From: Gentiana macrophylla | Taxonomy: Eukaryota; Streptophyta; Magnoliopsida; Gentianales; Gentianaceae | NCBI GenBank assembly: GCA_026214975.1 | Contig: CM047807.1 | Coordinates: 63,281,824-63,345,823 of the forward strand | Reading direction: 5' to 3' | Length of the DNA stretch: 64,000 nt | Notes under the pieces: generated by a model | What the model was told of the DNA's origin: nothing | What the model saw: the letters and a program-made list of their open reading frames with translations, nothing else | Databases searched by the model: none | Position numbers and translations under genes: made by a program | In this document: positions 33,838-45,269 of the stretch, one piece after another | How positions within the stretch are numbered: position 1 is the stretch's first letter | Layout of the letters: each line of letters opens with the position of its first letter

Positions 33838-34214
33838 TTGAAAAAACATGGACTTTTTCACTTTAAATTCTATTTTTGAGTTCCACTTTGAACAATAATT
33901 AACAATTTTTGTACAACTCTTTAAAATCAGCTCCTTGGCAATATGAAAAAGTATATTCTTGGTACAGACTCCCCATCGCATATCGTATGAGTAGCTGTGT
34001 ATATGAATCAAATCAAGCCAAACCCAATGACTCCGGTTTATATTGGAGCTAGTTTAGCACATATATATATGTGTTCGAGTTTGTTTGTTTAATAAACGAG
34101 TTCAAATTTATTTTCATTCAAACTTGACTCTCTTGATTAGGCTATATTGTTTGAACTCGACTCATTTTCTTCAAACAAGCGAGTATTCATAATCGGATGA
34201 TAAAATAGTTGTTA
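33838..34214. other. Spacer, nothing recognised
   Basis: Short AT-rich sequence between the DNA transposon and the LINE 3' end. Confidence 0.4.
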
Positions 34215-34753
34215 TTGTGCAGCAAAGCACATTTTTTTAAACAATCACTTTATTCATATATAGTGCCATCCAAATAGGCCAACAACCATGGTCCTTATGG
34301 TGTTATAAAAATGTACCCAAAATAATCAAAACAAACGGAGAATTGACAAAATTAACATCTTTGCACTACTCATACTCTTTCCAAGTTCGCCTCAATTTTT
34401 TCGCCCTTTCCACTGATTGAGACGCAAACACGTAGGCCGGGGTCCATTCCTTGTCAAAATTGAACAAAACACTATTTCGCCAAGGCCAGTCTTCATATAT
34501 AGTTTCCCTCCATATATACTTCCAATCAGCCAAACAAATATAGGCGCGACTAGATTTAGTAAAATTTATCTCTAGCCATTTTTGGACTGATCGTGCTCCA
34601 AAAAAATTCCTCCATTGTTGTCTTGAGACTATTAAGATCCAAATTTGTGTAGCCCAAGTGCAATCTCTAACAGCATGCAGTATTGATTCAGCTTCCATGC
34701 CACAAAGAGGGCAGATCGGGGAGGGGATGATATGCCTCTTTGCAAGAAATCAT
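34215..34753 (-). pseudogene. LINE 3' end: RVT zinc-binding domain
   Basis: On the minus strand, 34720-34366 encodes ICPLCGMEAESILHAVRDC, the CxxC..HxxxxC zinc-binding domain downstream of plant L1-type RT. It then reads WATQIWILIVSRQQWRNFFG and W.YIWRETIYEDWPWRNSVLF, the W.IW..RN..VF ending. A stop near 34366 is followed by 3'-UTR with AATAAA and an A-run (34232-34239 on the plus strand as T). The 5' side is cut at 34753, where the Copia A LTR begins. Confidence 0.8.
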
Positions 34754-36570
34754 TGTTAGGAAATCACTAGTTTAACGCAGCGGAATTTAAAATTTGATTT
34801 CCTTTTCTAGATCGTTCTTCGTTTAATGCAATAAACACGTTAAGTAGTTTGACGGTTATATCTTAGATGATCTATAAGATCGTCGCTTTGACCGCCAACG
34901 GAGAGTAGTTCAATGCGCAAGCCGTCCAAGTGTCCGGCCTCTATCGTTAATCCACACGAACCCCTTGCCAGAATCCTCCTTGGATTGCTATCGGAAAAAC
35001 TCCGGCTGCTAGACCGGACCTTTTCTTCCCTCACAAACTCACTATGGATAGCTCTCTATTTTACACAAGAACTATGAGCTCTTGCAATTGTGTTGTGCAA
35101 AAGAGCCTGACACCCACCTCTTATTTATAGTCAAAAGTGGCGCCCCATATGGTGTGGAAGAGAAGAAAACCTTTTCCCAATAAAATAAGGAAAATCAACT
35201 AGATTGATTTATCTCTTTAATTATAATTTATTTTGCCAATATCTTATATTGATTATAATTATCTTATTACCATAAATCTATTTTCCAAAATCAATTAATA
35301 TCTTATATTAATATTATGGCAATCTTATTAATTAAAGTGCACAATCCAAGTGTATCTTATACACTTAGATGTGGCGCCCCAATAGACACTGAATTGACTT
35401 CCGGAATATTCTTTAATTAATATAATTTATATATAATTAATATCTTGTATTTTATTTATTCATGATAAATAAATACCACCATATTAATTTACCACTATAA
35501 CCTTTATAGTCTAGAGACAAACTTTCCATATTTGGTTATCAACTATAACCGCATTTTAATCCGACTCGATGTTCATATGTGTGTGACCCGATAGGCTTCC
35601 GAATATGTTGGCCGTAGACACAAAGTGCAATTACTAAAATGCCCTTCATACCTAACGATCACGGGATAGCGTCTAGCAACACACCGTGACCCCCAATTAT
35701 CGGAAGAGTCAAAAGCAATGACTACTATCTTTCATGTGAAGCAGTTACCGTGTAACTTACAATCCTATCATTGTAATAATATCCATACAATCGTATCACG
35801 AGTGTCAATACATTGACGATCGTATCTTATAATCTGGATATCATGCTCTCTCGGAATAACACATTTACTCCCACTTTGCAAAGATTCTCGAGAGCTAGAC
35901 ATTCCTTATAAGAAGGCCATTTCGGATATTCGATTCCAATCATAGGATACGCGATTCCCGGATGACCAATCATGTATACTCCGCATGCTTCAATATCATA
36001 CCCAATCACTACCGCATGATCGCCCTGTGGTTAGGAGAAATCTCAATAGTGTCAAAGCATGACAATCCACATCGTGATTCCATGAAGACTCCGGTCAAAA
36101 GGATAATTACACAACCGCCACATAGTGTGACACTTAATGTAAGTGGGTCGATCTAACGTCGCATTCTCTAATACACGTCCACGTCATACCCAAGTGTCTC
36201 TACACTTCGATGAGACGATATCTATCCCTATCTTCTAAAAGATAGAAGACATCCAATACGTGCTAGTCGATTATACTATCAATGTCCCATTTGATAATAT
36301 ATAAGACTAGAGACATTTAAGTACCAACCTTGTTATAGTGATTAGAGATCTCATCAACCATAATCACTATCATGGCTTCTCTATCACAGATTGATACTAG
36401 GGACGTTACTATATATATACAACAAATAATATGAAGACAAACAATATATAATAACATAAGTGCTTTTTATTAATCATAATAAAGTTATTACATGAACTAA
36501 ACAGACTGTAAATGACTCGACCCGGACGGATCCGGTCCAACCCGATTGGGTTTAGGACACATTTCCAACA
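34754..36570 (-). repeat. 3' LTR of Copia A copy 2
   Basis: This is the reverse complement of the LTR at 374-2182, about 1.82 kb, with ends TGTTAGGAAAT and TTTCCAACA as read on the plus strand. It inserted into the LINE fragment on its left. Confidence 0.93.
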
Positions 36571-36581
36571 ATCTCCCACTT
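36571..36581 (-). other. Polypurine tract of Copia A copy 2
   Basis: ATCTCCCACTT on the plus strand, i.e. AAGTGGGAGAT read on the element strand, directly next to the 3' LTR. Confidence 0.85.
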
Positions 36582-36589
36582 GGCCTAAA

Positions 36590-37500
36590 GCCAATCACCC
36601 ATATGCCTAAGCCCGTGCAAGTGAACATGTTTCTTATGCTTTGCTTGAGACAATGCCTTGGTCAACGGATCAGCTATGTTATCATCCGTGTGGACTTTTT
36701 CTATCTTTACATCTCCTCTATCTACTATCTCTCTAATCCAGTGATAGCGCCGTAGCACATGTTTGGACTTCTGATGAGACCTTGGTTCCTTTGATCGAGA
36801 TATCGCTCAATTATTATCACAAAGATGCTGAGGGCTTTGGACCTTCAATGGAGGAACCACACCAAGTTCGATAATGAACTTCTTCATCCAAATCGCTTCA
36901 TTTGCCGCCTCCGAGGCTGCTATGTATTCGGCTTCCGTTGTAGTCTGCAGTAGTCTCGCTTGGAACTTTTCCACTCACTGCTCCGCCGTTAAGCGTGAAA
37001 ACAAATCCGATTGCGACTTAAAGTCATCCTTGTCGGTTTGGAAGCGGCATCCGTGTAACCTCGTAATACTAAATCATCATTCCCGAAAACCGAAACATAT
37101 CCCTAGTACGTCTCAAGTACTTGAGGATATTCTTGACAAACAATCCGGTGACCATCACCTGGATTGGTGGTACCTACTAGTCATACTAAGAGGTACGAGA
37201 CATCCGGTCTTCTCGCATAACATGCCATACATGATAGACCCGATTGCCGAAGCATAAGGGACTTTGCTCATTTGTGCCCTTTCTTCCTCTGTCTTAGGAC
37301 TCATTCCCTTCGACAGGTAGACCCCATGTGACATGGGCAGCAATCCTTTCTTGGACTACTCCATGCTGAATCTCTTCAGCATCTTGTCTATATAGGTGGA
37401 TTGCGACAGACCAAGCAACCTTTTAGATCTTTATTCCTAGAATATAGGCTGCCTCACCCAAGTCCTTCATTGAGAATTTCTTGGATAACCAAGCTTTGAC
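36590..37500 (-). pseudogene. Copia A copy 2 RNase H and RT end
   Basis: Read right to left: YVDD-end words and LIGNDVPMLQS near 37530; the MSPKTEEERAQMSKVPYASA stretch at 37343-37155 with IGSIMYGMLC; then RNase H remnants to 36600 equivalent to 2-359 (TEAEYIAASEAA type sequence at about 36940-36880). Several stops and frame changes interrupt it. The sequence matches Copia A copy 1 where they overlap. Confidence 0.85.
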
Positions 37501-38280
37501 TGATTGTAACATAGGCACATCATTCCCTATGAGCAATATGTCATCTACATAAAGCACTAGGAACACAATGGCACTCCCACTAACCTTCAGGGCTCATCTT
37601 CCTTCTTGATGAAATCAAACTATTTGATTATCTCATCAAAGCGAAGATTCTAACTCCGAGAAGCTTGCTTTAATCAATAAATGGATCTTTGCAGTTTACA
37701 CACCATCCTGGCGTCATTGGTTGTGAAACCCTCGTCGTGTCATATACACTTCCTCAGATACAGGTTCCGTTAAGGAAAGTTGTTTTCACATCCATCCGCG
37801 ATTCGTAATCATGGTATCTTTCGCAATAGCGAGCAAAATTCTAATGGATTTTAACATGGCAACATGCGAAAAGGTTTCGTCATAGTCAAATCCTTGTCTT
37901 TGCTTATAACCTTTTGCCACTAACCTAGCCTTGTAGGTAGTCAGGTTACCGTCCATGTCGGTCTTTCTCTTAAAGACCCATTTACACCCTATAGGAACTA
38001 TTCCCTTAGGTGGATCAACTAAGTTCCAAACTTGGTTGTCTTTCATGGATTCCATTTCAGAATTCATGGCTTCCAGCCATTTCTCTTTGTCATGCCTTAA
38101 TAGCACTTCCTCATAAGTTCTAGGGTCCTCATCTTCCATGAGGTACACGCCTTGATGTACCTTTCTGAGTTCACGGCGTTCCCCTGGTGGATCTTCGAGG
38201 TGCTAGTGTGTCCACGGTAAAGGATGGTGTCGATCTCAGTATGTGGCAAGTCCTCTACTTCCATCAAGCGATCTGTCATC
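37501..38280 (-). pseudogene. Copia A copy 2 reverse transcriptase
   Basis: The best open piece, 38148-37786, reads WLEAMNSEMESMKDNQVWNL, VDPPKGIVPIGCKWVFKRK and [20 protein letters not shown], the N-terminal half of Copia RT. Past 37786 the frame is lost before the QMDVKTAFLNG block. Remnants of the YVDD region and MKDLGEA-type words remain near 37550-37450. Not functional. Confidence 0.88.
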
Positions 38281-38463
38281 CGTAGCGGTTCTCGAATTTC
38301 TTCAAGATCAATTTTACTCCCACCGACCCTATCCGAGAATAAACTCTTTCTCCGAAAGTGGCGATCCTGGCAACAAACACCTTTTGTTCCTCAGGATGGT
38401 AAAATTGGTACCCTTTGGTTTCCCTAGGATATCCCACAAACAGACATTTGTCAGACCTGGGCT

Positions 38464-39518
38464 CTAGTTGTCAGGCATCATCCACTTCACGTAAGTCGGA
38501 CAACCCCAAGGTTTTAGATGACCTAGGCTCGGTTTTCTCTTAGTCCATACCTCGTATGGCGTAGAGTCAACCGTCTTTGATGGAGCTCGGTTCAGTGTAT
38601 ATGATGCGGTTTCTAGAGCATACCCCCAAAACGATTTTGGGAGAACTGCATAGCTCATCATGGATCGCACCATGTCTAACAAGGTGCGGTTCCTCCTCTC
38701 AGACACGCCATTCATTTGTGGCGTCCCGGGAGGGGTCCATTCAGGTAGAATCCCATTCTCCTTCAAATAGTCTTGAAACTCTCCATCTAGGTATTCTCCA
38801 CCTCGATCGGATCGAAGTGTTTTGATTTCTTTACCTAGTTGTTTCTCCACTTCATACGAATTCCTTGAACTTTTCAAAGGCTTCGGACTTATACTTCATT
38901 AAGTATATATAACCATAGCGAGAATGGTCATCAGTGAAAGTGATAAAATAAGAGTATCCTCCTTTGGCTTGAATTGACATTGGGCCACATACATCAGTAT
39001 GTATGAGCTCAAGAAATTCATTGGATCTTATCCCTTTGCCACTAAAAGGTGACTTTGTCATCTTGCCAAGTAAACAAGCTTCGCATGTATCAAACGATTC
39101 GTAATCGAATTGATCCAACATTCCATCTTTATAGAGTTTGGAAATGCGATTCTTATTTATATGGCCAAGTCTACAATGCCATAAGTAGGATTCATTCAAG
39201 TCATTTGTTTTGGCTTTCTTGTTATTTATATTAAGTACGTCAACATTCATATCTAATATGTAGAGACCATTGCTGAGTATGCCAGTACCATAAAAAGATT
39301 CCATCACGTGAAAAAGAACAACATTTATTCTCAAACGTAAATGAAAAACCATCAACATCTAATGCGGAAATGAAAATAATGCTCTTCGTAAGAGCAGGAA
39401 CAAAATAACAGTTACTAAGTTCAAGTACTAGCCCACTGGGCAATGAACGAAAATAAACTACTACGGCTAGTGCAGCAACACTTGCTCCAATCCTAACGCG
39501 TAGGTCCACCTCTCCTAG
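38464..39518 (-). pseudogene. Copia A copy 2 GAG-pre-integrase and integrase
   Basis: The frame 39358-38852 holds the GAG-pre-integrase and zinc-binding H..H..C..C part (LWHCRLGHINKNRISKL, CEACLLGKMTK) and the first catalytic Asp (LIHTDVCGPM). A frame change at about 38860 leads to 38877-38464 with LRSDRGGEYLDGEFQDYL (second Asp), NGVSERRNRTLLDMVRSMMS (Glu) and TPYEVWTKRKPSLGHLKPWG. So the D-D-E triad is present but split by the frameshift. The N-terminal side (39518-39360) continues [20 protein letters not shown] directly from the foreign insert. Confidence 0.9.
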
Positions 39519-39617
39519 AGCTCCAAAGATAGTTATGAAATCGTTAGCACCGCATAAAAACATTCCTCCTAGGGTAGCTGTTAATATGAATAAGAGAAAC
39601 TCCGTTATAGACATTTC
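39519..39617 (-). pseudogene. ndhB-like plastid fragment captured in Copia A
   Basis: From the minus-strand ATG at 39614 the sequence reads [20 protein letters not shown] followed by [10 protein letters not shown]. That is nearly the plastid NdhB (NAD(P)H-quinone oxidoreductase chain 2) stretch beginning MAITEF, part of the membrane arm of the plastid NDH complex. After about 33 residues it passes in frame into Copia sequence (GEVDLR, then LPSGLVLEL). The gene is otherwise absent, so this is a short nuclear copy of plastid DNA. It has no promoter or remaining NdhB domain and cannot work. Confidence 0.75.
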
Positions 39618-39750
39618 TCAAAATGAAAAAGAGAAAGAGAATGTAGTTTATTGAAACGGGAGAAGATGGAATCCTTTTTTTTAGTTATACGAAAAAAAAG
39701 ATATGATTTCTAAGAACTCAACGGGATTCCCTTTTTTCTTTGTCCCTCAG
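39618..39750 (-). other. Remainder of the foreign insert next to the ndhB-like piece
   Basis: About 130 bp between the ndhB-like piece and the Copia protease end (TNMQGLRRARDL) matches neither Copia nor, as far as I can tell, ndhB. It contains an 8-T run and CT-rich sequence. It may be another plastid piece or filler DNA from the same event. Confidence 0.45.
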
Positions 39751-40700
39751 ATCTCTAGCTCTTCTTAGTCCCTGCATATTCGTACAAATATGAGAACCAC
39801 AACCAGTATCTAATACCCAGTGGTTAGACTTAGAAGAAGTAATGTTGATCTCAATCATAAATATACCTGAAGTCGAAGCATCAGAATGCTTCTTCTTGGT
39901 ACTCAAGAAGCCTTTGTAGTTTCTCCTCCAATGTCCGGTCTCACCGCAATGGAAGCAAGCATCCTTGGATTTGTCTTTTGCTATCTTAGGCGTTGGCTTA
40001 GGTGCAGGCTTCGCCTTCTTGGACTTCTTTTGGGCTTTTGCCTTGCCCTTGCTCGAAGTGACCAGCAACACTTGCTTTCCCTTCCCCACAGTGCCCTCAG
40101 CAGTTTTCAACACGTTCAATAACTCCGCTATGGAGCAATCTATCTTGTTCATGTGATAGTTCATCACGAACTGCGAGAATGAATCAGGTAGATATTGCAG
40201 AATCAAGTTAATACTCAACTCTCGTTCCAACTTATGGCCCAGCTTCCCAAGCCTCTATATGTACCCGATCATCTTAAGCACGTGTGACCCCACAGCAGTC
40301 CCAGATGCCATCTTACAACTAAACAGGCCCTTCGAGACCTCGTACCTTTCAGTGCGAGACTGAGAAGCATAAAGTTCCTTCAGGTGGACCATGATAGAGT
40401 AGGCGTCCATAGACTCATCTTTGTTTCTCTGATTTCAGTGTCATGGAAGCAAGCATGATACATGTAGCATAAATCTTGTCGAAGCGAGTGCTTGTTGTAC
40501 TTTCGACAACATCTGCGGCCGAACCCCTCAGCGGGCTTTTCCGGTAGGGACTCGTCCAAGACATAGCCAATCTTCTCGTGCCTCAAAACGATTTTGAGGT
40601 TTCTTTCCCAATCGAGAAAATTTGTCTCCTCAAGCTTGTTTTCGATGATAAAACGAAGGTTCAATTTGTTTGATATTTTCTACAACAATAAATAAAGATA
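39751..40700 (-). pseudogene. Copia A copy 2 gag and protease
   Basis: Gag begins near 40664 (MNLRFIIENKLEETNFLDWE, RNLKIVLRHEKIGYVLDESL) and is broken near 40420. It resumes at 40230 with LPDSFSQFVMNYHMNKIDC and LLNVLKTAEG. The zinc knuckle CFHCGETGHWRRNYKG has lost its last Cys (Tyr instead). Protease follows with NHWVLDTGCGSHICTNMQGL (D-T-G active site), then the frame enters the foreign insert and ends at 39718. A Lys/Pro-rich linker precedes the knuckle. Confidence 0.88.
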
Positions 40701-42625
40701 GAATAAGTAAAAGCTCATGTATAAAAACCCGAAATTTGCACTTAATAATTTTATAAGGTTTTTACTCCCACTAGCCAACTATTCCCTATTGACTTTCAAG
40801 AAACTAATTCCTTTAGTGGGCAAGATCTCATCGAACTACCCCGACCCCCAACTTTGGCTGATGGGCCAAAAATAATTAAACATGTGGACAACGATTTGTC
40901 GATCGTATCTTATACGATTCTTGTTGTTTGACCAGTCAACTCTTTGACAATATTTCATCTTATGAAAGAATAGTCAAACCCTTGCCTCTAAAATCCAAAC
41001 GACCCCGCTTTGGCTGGTGGCCGAGAGAATTCTTAGTCCAGTCATAACCCCAATATTCATGAGATCTCTTTCGATCATATCTCGATAACGACGATATACC
41101 TGAGGTAGGTCAACCCCCGCTTTGGCTGGTGAGTTGGGTCCGAACAAGGGCTCTTCACCGTCGTTATAATATGGGGAGGCAACTCCGACTTGATTTTTGA
41201 TGTGGGAATAATTATAAATTAATTCACTTAATTAATTTGGTTTAATTATGGTCTCATCTACTATGTGCATATTACTACTATATCATATAAAGTAAAACAT
41301 ACACAACATTCCGTGCACAAATAACTGGTATGATCATGGACTTTTCCTAGGTGTGGTTTCGAATACAAACTGACGAAACCGTGGGTCACAAACTAAGGGT
41401 ATCTGCAACCGCCAATAGGATCTTTATTGCTGTACGCCAATGGGTTCTTTATCTCTCCTTGGTCTTCAACTTCTTGCTCCATTCTTGTTACATAATAATT
41501 TATCTAATAATTACACCCGCCGCACACGGGGGGGAGCTAACGGGAATGAGATAAATGCAAAAAGTAAACTATGTCACGTTCTTCATAACGGCCTAGGACA
41601 ATTTTTCAAAAACCAACATAAAGAAAACATTCCCATCTATCCTATTGGTCGAGTCCATGATCATCGGGGTCCATATAATCACATTATATCTACACATCTA
41701 ATCCATACAATTTTATCTTATGAAAAAGATTAAATTCTAATTTTAACTACTCATGCGTCTTTATTTTATCACATCAAATAATTAAATAATTATATGACTT
41801 TATCGAAAATTAAAATTAACATTTAATTTTAAATCGATTTTAATTTCAATTAAATTTGAACTATTCAAAATAAAATTAAAATTATAAAGTCTCATATTGG
41901 TTTCCTTTCCAAAACTAAATTTGGCTTAGGCCTGTCCATTTTCCAAAATCAAAATTTTGGAAGTGCCTAGGCCTTTTACAAATCAAATATTTGAAAAGGG
42001 CCTAGGCCTATTCCAAATCAAATATTTGGAAAGGCCAAATTATTTTAGTCTAGGCCTGACTACTTTCCAAAATCAAAATTTTGGAAGTGGCCTAGGTCTA
42101 GGCTTTTTACAAATCAAATATTTGGAAAGGGCCTAGGCCTATTCCAAATCAAATATTTGGAAAGGCCAAATAATTTTGGTTTAGGCCTGGCCACTTTCCA
42201 AAATCAAAATTTTGGAAGTGGCCTAGGCCTAGGCCTTTTACAAATCAAATATTTGAAAAAGGCCTAGGCCTATTCCAAATCAAAATTTGGAAAGGCCAAC
42301 ATGCCAAATGGTTTCCCAATGGCTCAAACTATTTGAACCATTGGTTGGCCGTGTGACACAACTAAATAAACGAGATATCTATGCACAATAAATATCACAA
42401 AACGAAAAGGGTCGATCTCCCCATCGGAAGAAGACGACCCGACGGACGGGCGACCACTAGGGCCACCGCCGCCCGTCGCGCGCCGCCCGAGGAAGAAGCG
42501 CCGCCGATCGGCCGACCACCCATGAACCCTAATTTTTTTTTTGTTTTAACGTTTCGTGATTTAAATCTTGCATCTATCGATTAAATACTACGCATTTAAA
42601 TTATGCTTATTGCTTAAGCTCGAAG
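40701..42625 (-). other. 5' leader of Copia A copy 2
   Basis: Non-coding leader between primer site and gag. It contains repeated CCCCGCTTTGGCTGGTGG-like words at about 40840-41140, and a GC-rich patch at 42410-42520. A three-copy repeat at 41926-42300 is listed separately. Open frames here (41351-41733, 42381-42584) have no recognisable domain. Confidence 0.6.
41926..42300. repeat. Three-copy repeat of about 125-130 bp with palindromes
   Basis: Units start near 41926, 42050 and 42181. Each holds TAGGCCTG..CCA, then TTCCAAAATCAAAATTTTGG, then AAATCAAATATTTG and CCAAATCAAATATTTGG. Each unit therefore has several small hairpins. All three lie in the leader of the minus-strand Copia. Confidence 0.85.
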
Positions 42626-42642
42626 TCTGGCTCTGCTACCAC
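42626..42642 (-). other. Primer binding site of Copia A copy 2
   Basis: On the element strand the sequence after the LTR end CCTAACA is GTGGTAGCAGAGCCAGA, a variant of the TGGTATCAGAGC initiator-Met primer site. Confidence 0.8.
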
Positions 42643-43269
42643 TGTTAGGAAATCACTAGTTTAACGCAGCGGAATTTAAAATTTGATTTCCTTTTATAGA
42701 TCGTTCTTCGTTTAATGCAATAAACACGATAAGTAGTTTGACGGTTATACCTCAGACGATCTATAATATCGTCGCTTTGACCGCCAACGGAGAGTAGTTC
42801 AATGCGCAAGCCGTCCACGCTTCCGGCCTCTATCGCTAATCCACATGAACCCCTTGCCAGAATCCTCCTTGGATTACTATCGGAAAACCTCCGGCTGCTA
42901 GATCAGACCTTTTCTTCCCTCACAAACTCACTATGGATAGCTCTCTATTTTACACAAGAACTATGAGCTCTTGCAATTGTGTTGTGCAAAAGAGCTTGAC
43001 ACCCACCTGTTATTTATAGTCAAAAGTGGCGCCCCATATGGTGTGGAAGAGAAGAAAACCTTTTCCCAATAAAATAAGGAAAATCAACTAGATTGATTTA
43101 TCTCTTTAATTATAATTTATTTTGCCAATATCTTATATTGATTATAATTATCTTATTACCATAAATCTATTTTCCAAAATCAATTAATATCTTATATTAA
43201 TATTACGGCAATCTTATTAATTAAAGTGCACAATCCAAGTGTATCTTATACACTTAGATGTGGCGCCCC
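42643..43269 (-). repeat. Truncated 5' LTR of Copia A copy 2
   Basis: 627 bp match 34754-35380 with about 15-20 differences by eye, then the match stops abruptly after GTGGCGCCCC, where the Gypsy LTR begins. About 1.2 kb of the LTR is missing. Confidence 0.92.
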
Positions 43270-43270
43270 A

Positions 43271-44878
43271 TGATGAGAGTCAAATTGGCTATCATTTTCT
43301 ATGTAATTATACCCCGTTTATACCTCGTTTTTTTATGTTATTTGAGACATTTGGTTGTATTTTGATGTATTTACACATTGGTTATCATTTCGGGACCTAG
43401 GACGTAAAGTCCGGGATTCTCTGTCTTTTTTGGTGTAATTTACTATAGTCTCGGTCACCCTAGTGTCCTGTAGGGATTATGTGTGGTATTTGTTGAGATT
43501 TTATACAGGACTTAAGTGTTTGAGATGTCCGGAAGGCGAGATAAGAGGATTGGAACGTATGCCCGAAGCTTAAACGTTCAAACGGATCAAAACGCGGTGG
43601 TACTACAACCATACCTTCAATTGATCTGCATTTTGATCTACCTTAGAGGCATTTTATGGACTGGACATCTTCATTAAAGTTGTATAAAATTTTATTAGCT
43701 TTCCAACGGATTTTGAATCACTCGATTTGGAGGTCTACACACAAAGTTATGGCTGTTTTTCTGAAGGTGTGTCAGCTAGGCGCGTGCCTGAGAAATGCTA
43801 GGCGCACGCCTAGCAGTGAATTTTGGCCAGAAGTTTCAGAACGTGATTTCAACGTCCTAGGCGTGCGCCTAGCGTAGCATCCAGAACACATAAAACACTA
43901 TAAATACCCCCATTTTGGATCTAGATCCATACTTCTTCTTCCCCAACTCGTTTTTTCACCATTTTCTGCAATTTTCATTAGTTTAGCTTAGTTTTTAGGT
44001 AGATTAGATTAGATAAGTTGTAGATTGTTGTAATCCGTTGATTCTCGAAGATAGCTTGACGCGTTATTGATGGGATTTCATTCGGTGAACCAATTTTCTA
44101 CGGCATAATATATTTGGTATTTCTTTTTCATTTCTTGTTCTTGCTTTCAATCTTTATTTTCGTTATGTTTATTGTTGATTTCTTGTTGTTTTTGTTAATA
44201 TAATGAGTAGTTAATAGCCCGATAGTCGAGTTATGTGATAGTCTATGAAATCGAACCTTAGCCTGTTCATGTGGTGTTCTTGATGTTTATCTGTTGATTC
44301 TCGATGTTACCAATAGTTCTAGAACTTATTCTTATCACGTTTGTTGAATTAGCTACTTAATAAACGTATCACACGTATCGTCTTTACATATGTATTTTGC
44401 GAGAGGATACAGGAACCGAGGTTCTAGGATCACTGTGTAAAACCGACTGAGTTGTTCAGACTCGGTTTCGTTGTGAGGTTTTGTATCGACTTGTCGAGCG
44501 CTTCATGAATCGTAGACCGTGTGAGGTCAGTTAAATCCGTTGAGCGGATTGTTGAACGACATATAGAGGGTAGATTATTGAAATAATGTCTATTCTCGAG
44601 CCAGGAACGACACCCTTTGTGACATCGAGAACGTTTAGGTGAATCAAGAATACCTCGGTACTTAGCTAGGGTTTGTGAGTAGTAGATTGGATCATAGCTC
44701 GGCTATCTCTTTTATATAGTTTTAGATGATTTCCAGTTTTAGTTCTACGACACTTCTATTTATTACAGTGCTTGTCTGATGTAACCTATACATTTATCAG
44801 ACACTAGTAAAACCTATACATTCAGTTCTAGACATCTTTTAGCTTTCAACTATAACAGTTAGTTTTAGCACTTCATCA
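43271..44878 (+). repeat. Lone Tat/Ogre-like Gypsy LTR
   Basis: It starts TGATGAGAGTCAAATTGGC and ends AGCACTTCATCA, 1608 bp, with a TATAAATA box at 43899-43906 on the plus strand. U3 carries the AAAGTTGTA..TTTCCAACG..TTTTGAATCA block also found in the LTRs at 54.2-56.3 kb and 62.2-64 kb. Three CTAGGCG(T/C)GCGCCTAG-like palindromic words lie at 43780-43875. The 5' flank is a cut Copia LTR and the 3' flank a cut Sirevirus LTR; no target duplication matches. No internal Gypsy sequence adjoins it. Confidence 0.75.
43899..43906 (+). promoter_or_regulatory. TATA box in lone Gypsy LTR
   Basis: TATAAATA in CACTATAAATACCCCC, after the repeated GCCTAGGCG-type words. Confidence 0.55.
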
Positions 44879-44948
44879 ATGGGGTGTTAACAACATGTTC
44901 TTGAATAAGATGAATCATCATCAAAACTAAATTTTATTCCCAATAATT
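44879..44948 (-). repeat. Truncated 3' LTR of Sirevirus-like copy 2
   Basis: Only about 70 bp of LTR remain between the polypurine tract and the Gypsy LTR end. The rest is missing. Confidence 0.6.
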
Positions 44949-44959
44949 TCCCCCTTTTT
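44949..44959 (-). other. Polypurine tract of Sirevirus-like copy 2
   Basis: Plus-strand TCCCCCTTTTT (AAAAAGGGGGA on the element strand), preceded by the GATGATGCC word commonly found just upstream of Sirevirus tracts. Confidence 0.75.
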
Positions 44960-45269
44960 GATGATGCCAAAACCCTCCTTAAAATAAAAGCTTAAAGATA
45001 ATAACAATACAAAACAATGTAAAACTGAAAACTGGATTTCATTAAGAATTCAACAAAAACTGTAATTGTTACACAGTAAGTGATAAACTGAAATAAGAGC
45101 TAAACTATTCTCTGTGCTCTTTGTGTAACTAAAATGAATTTCCTCTCTTTATCATGAAGTTGATAGGCATGTTCTAGCTTTGAATCTTCCTTGGAGAAAG
45201 TTCTGAGATAGTCTACTTGATCTGTAAGTTCCTCCATAAAACTAGCTTTGGCAATGCTGAATCATCCTT

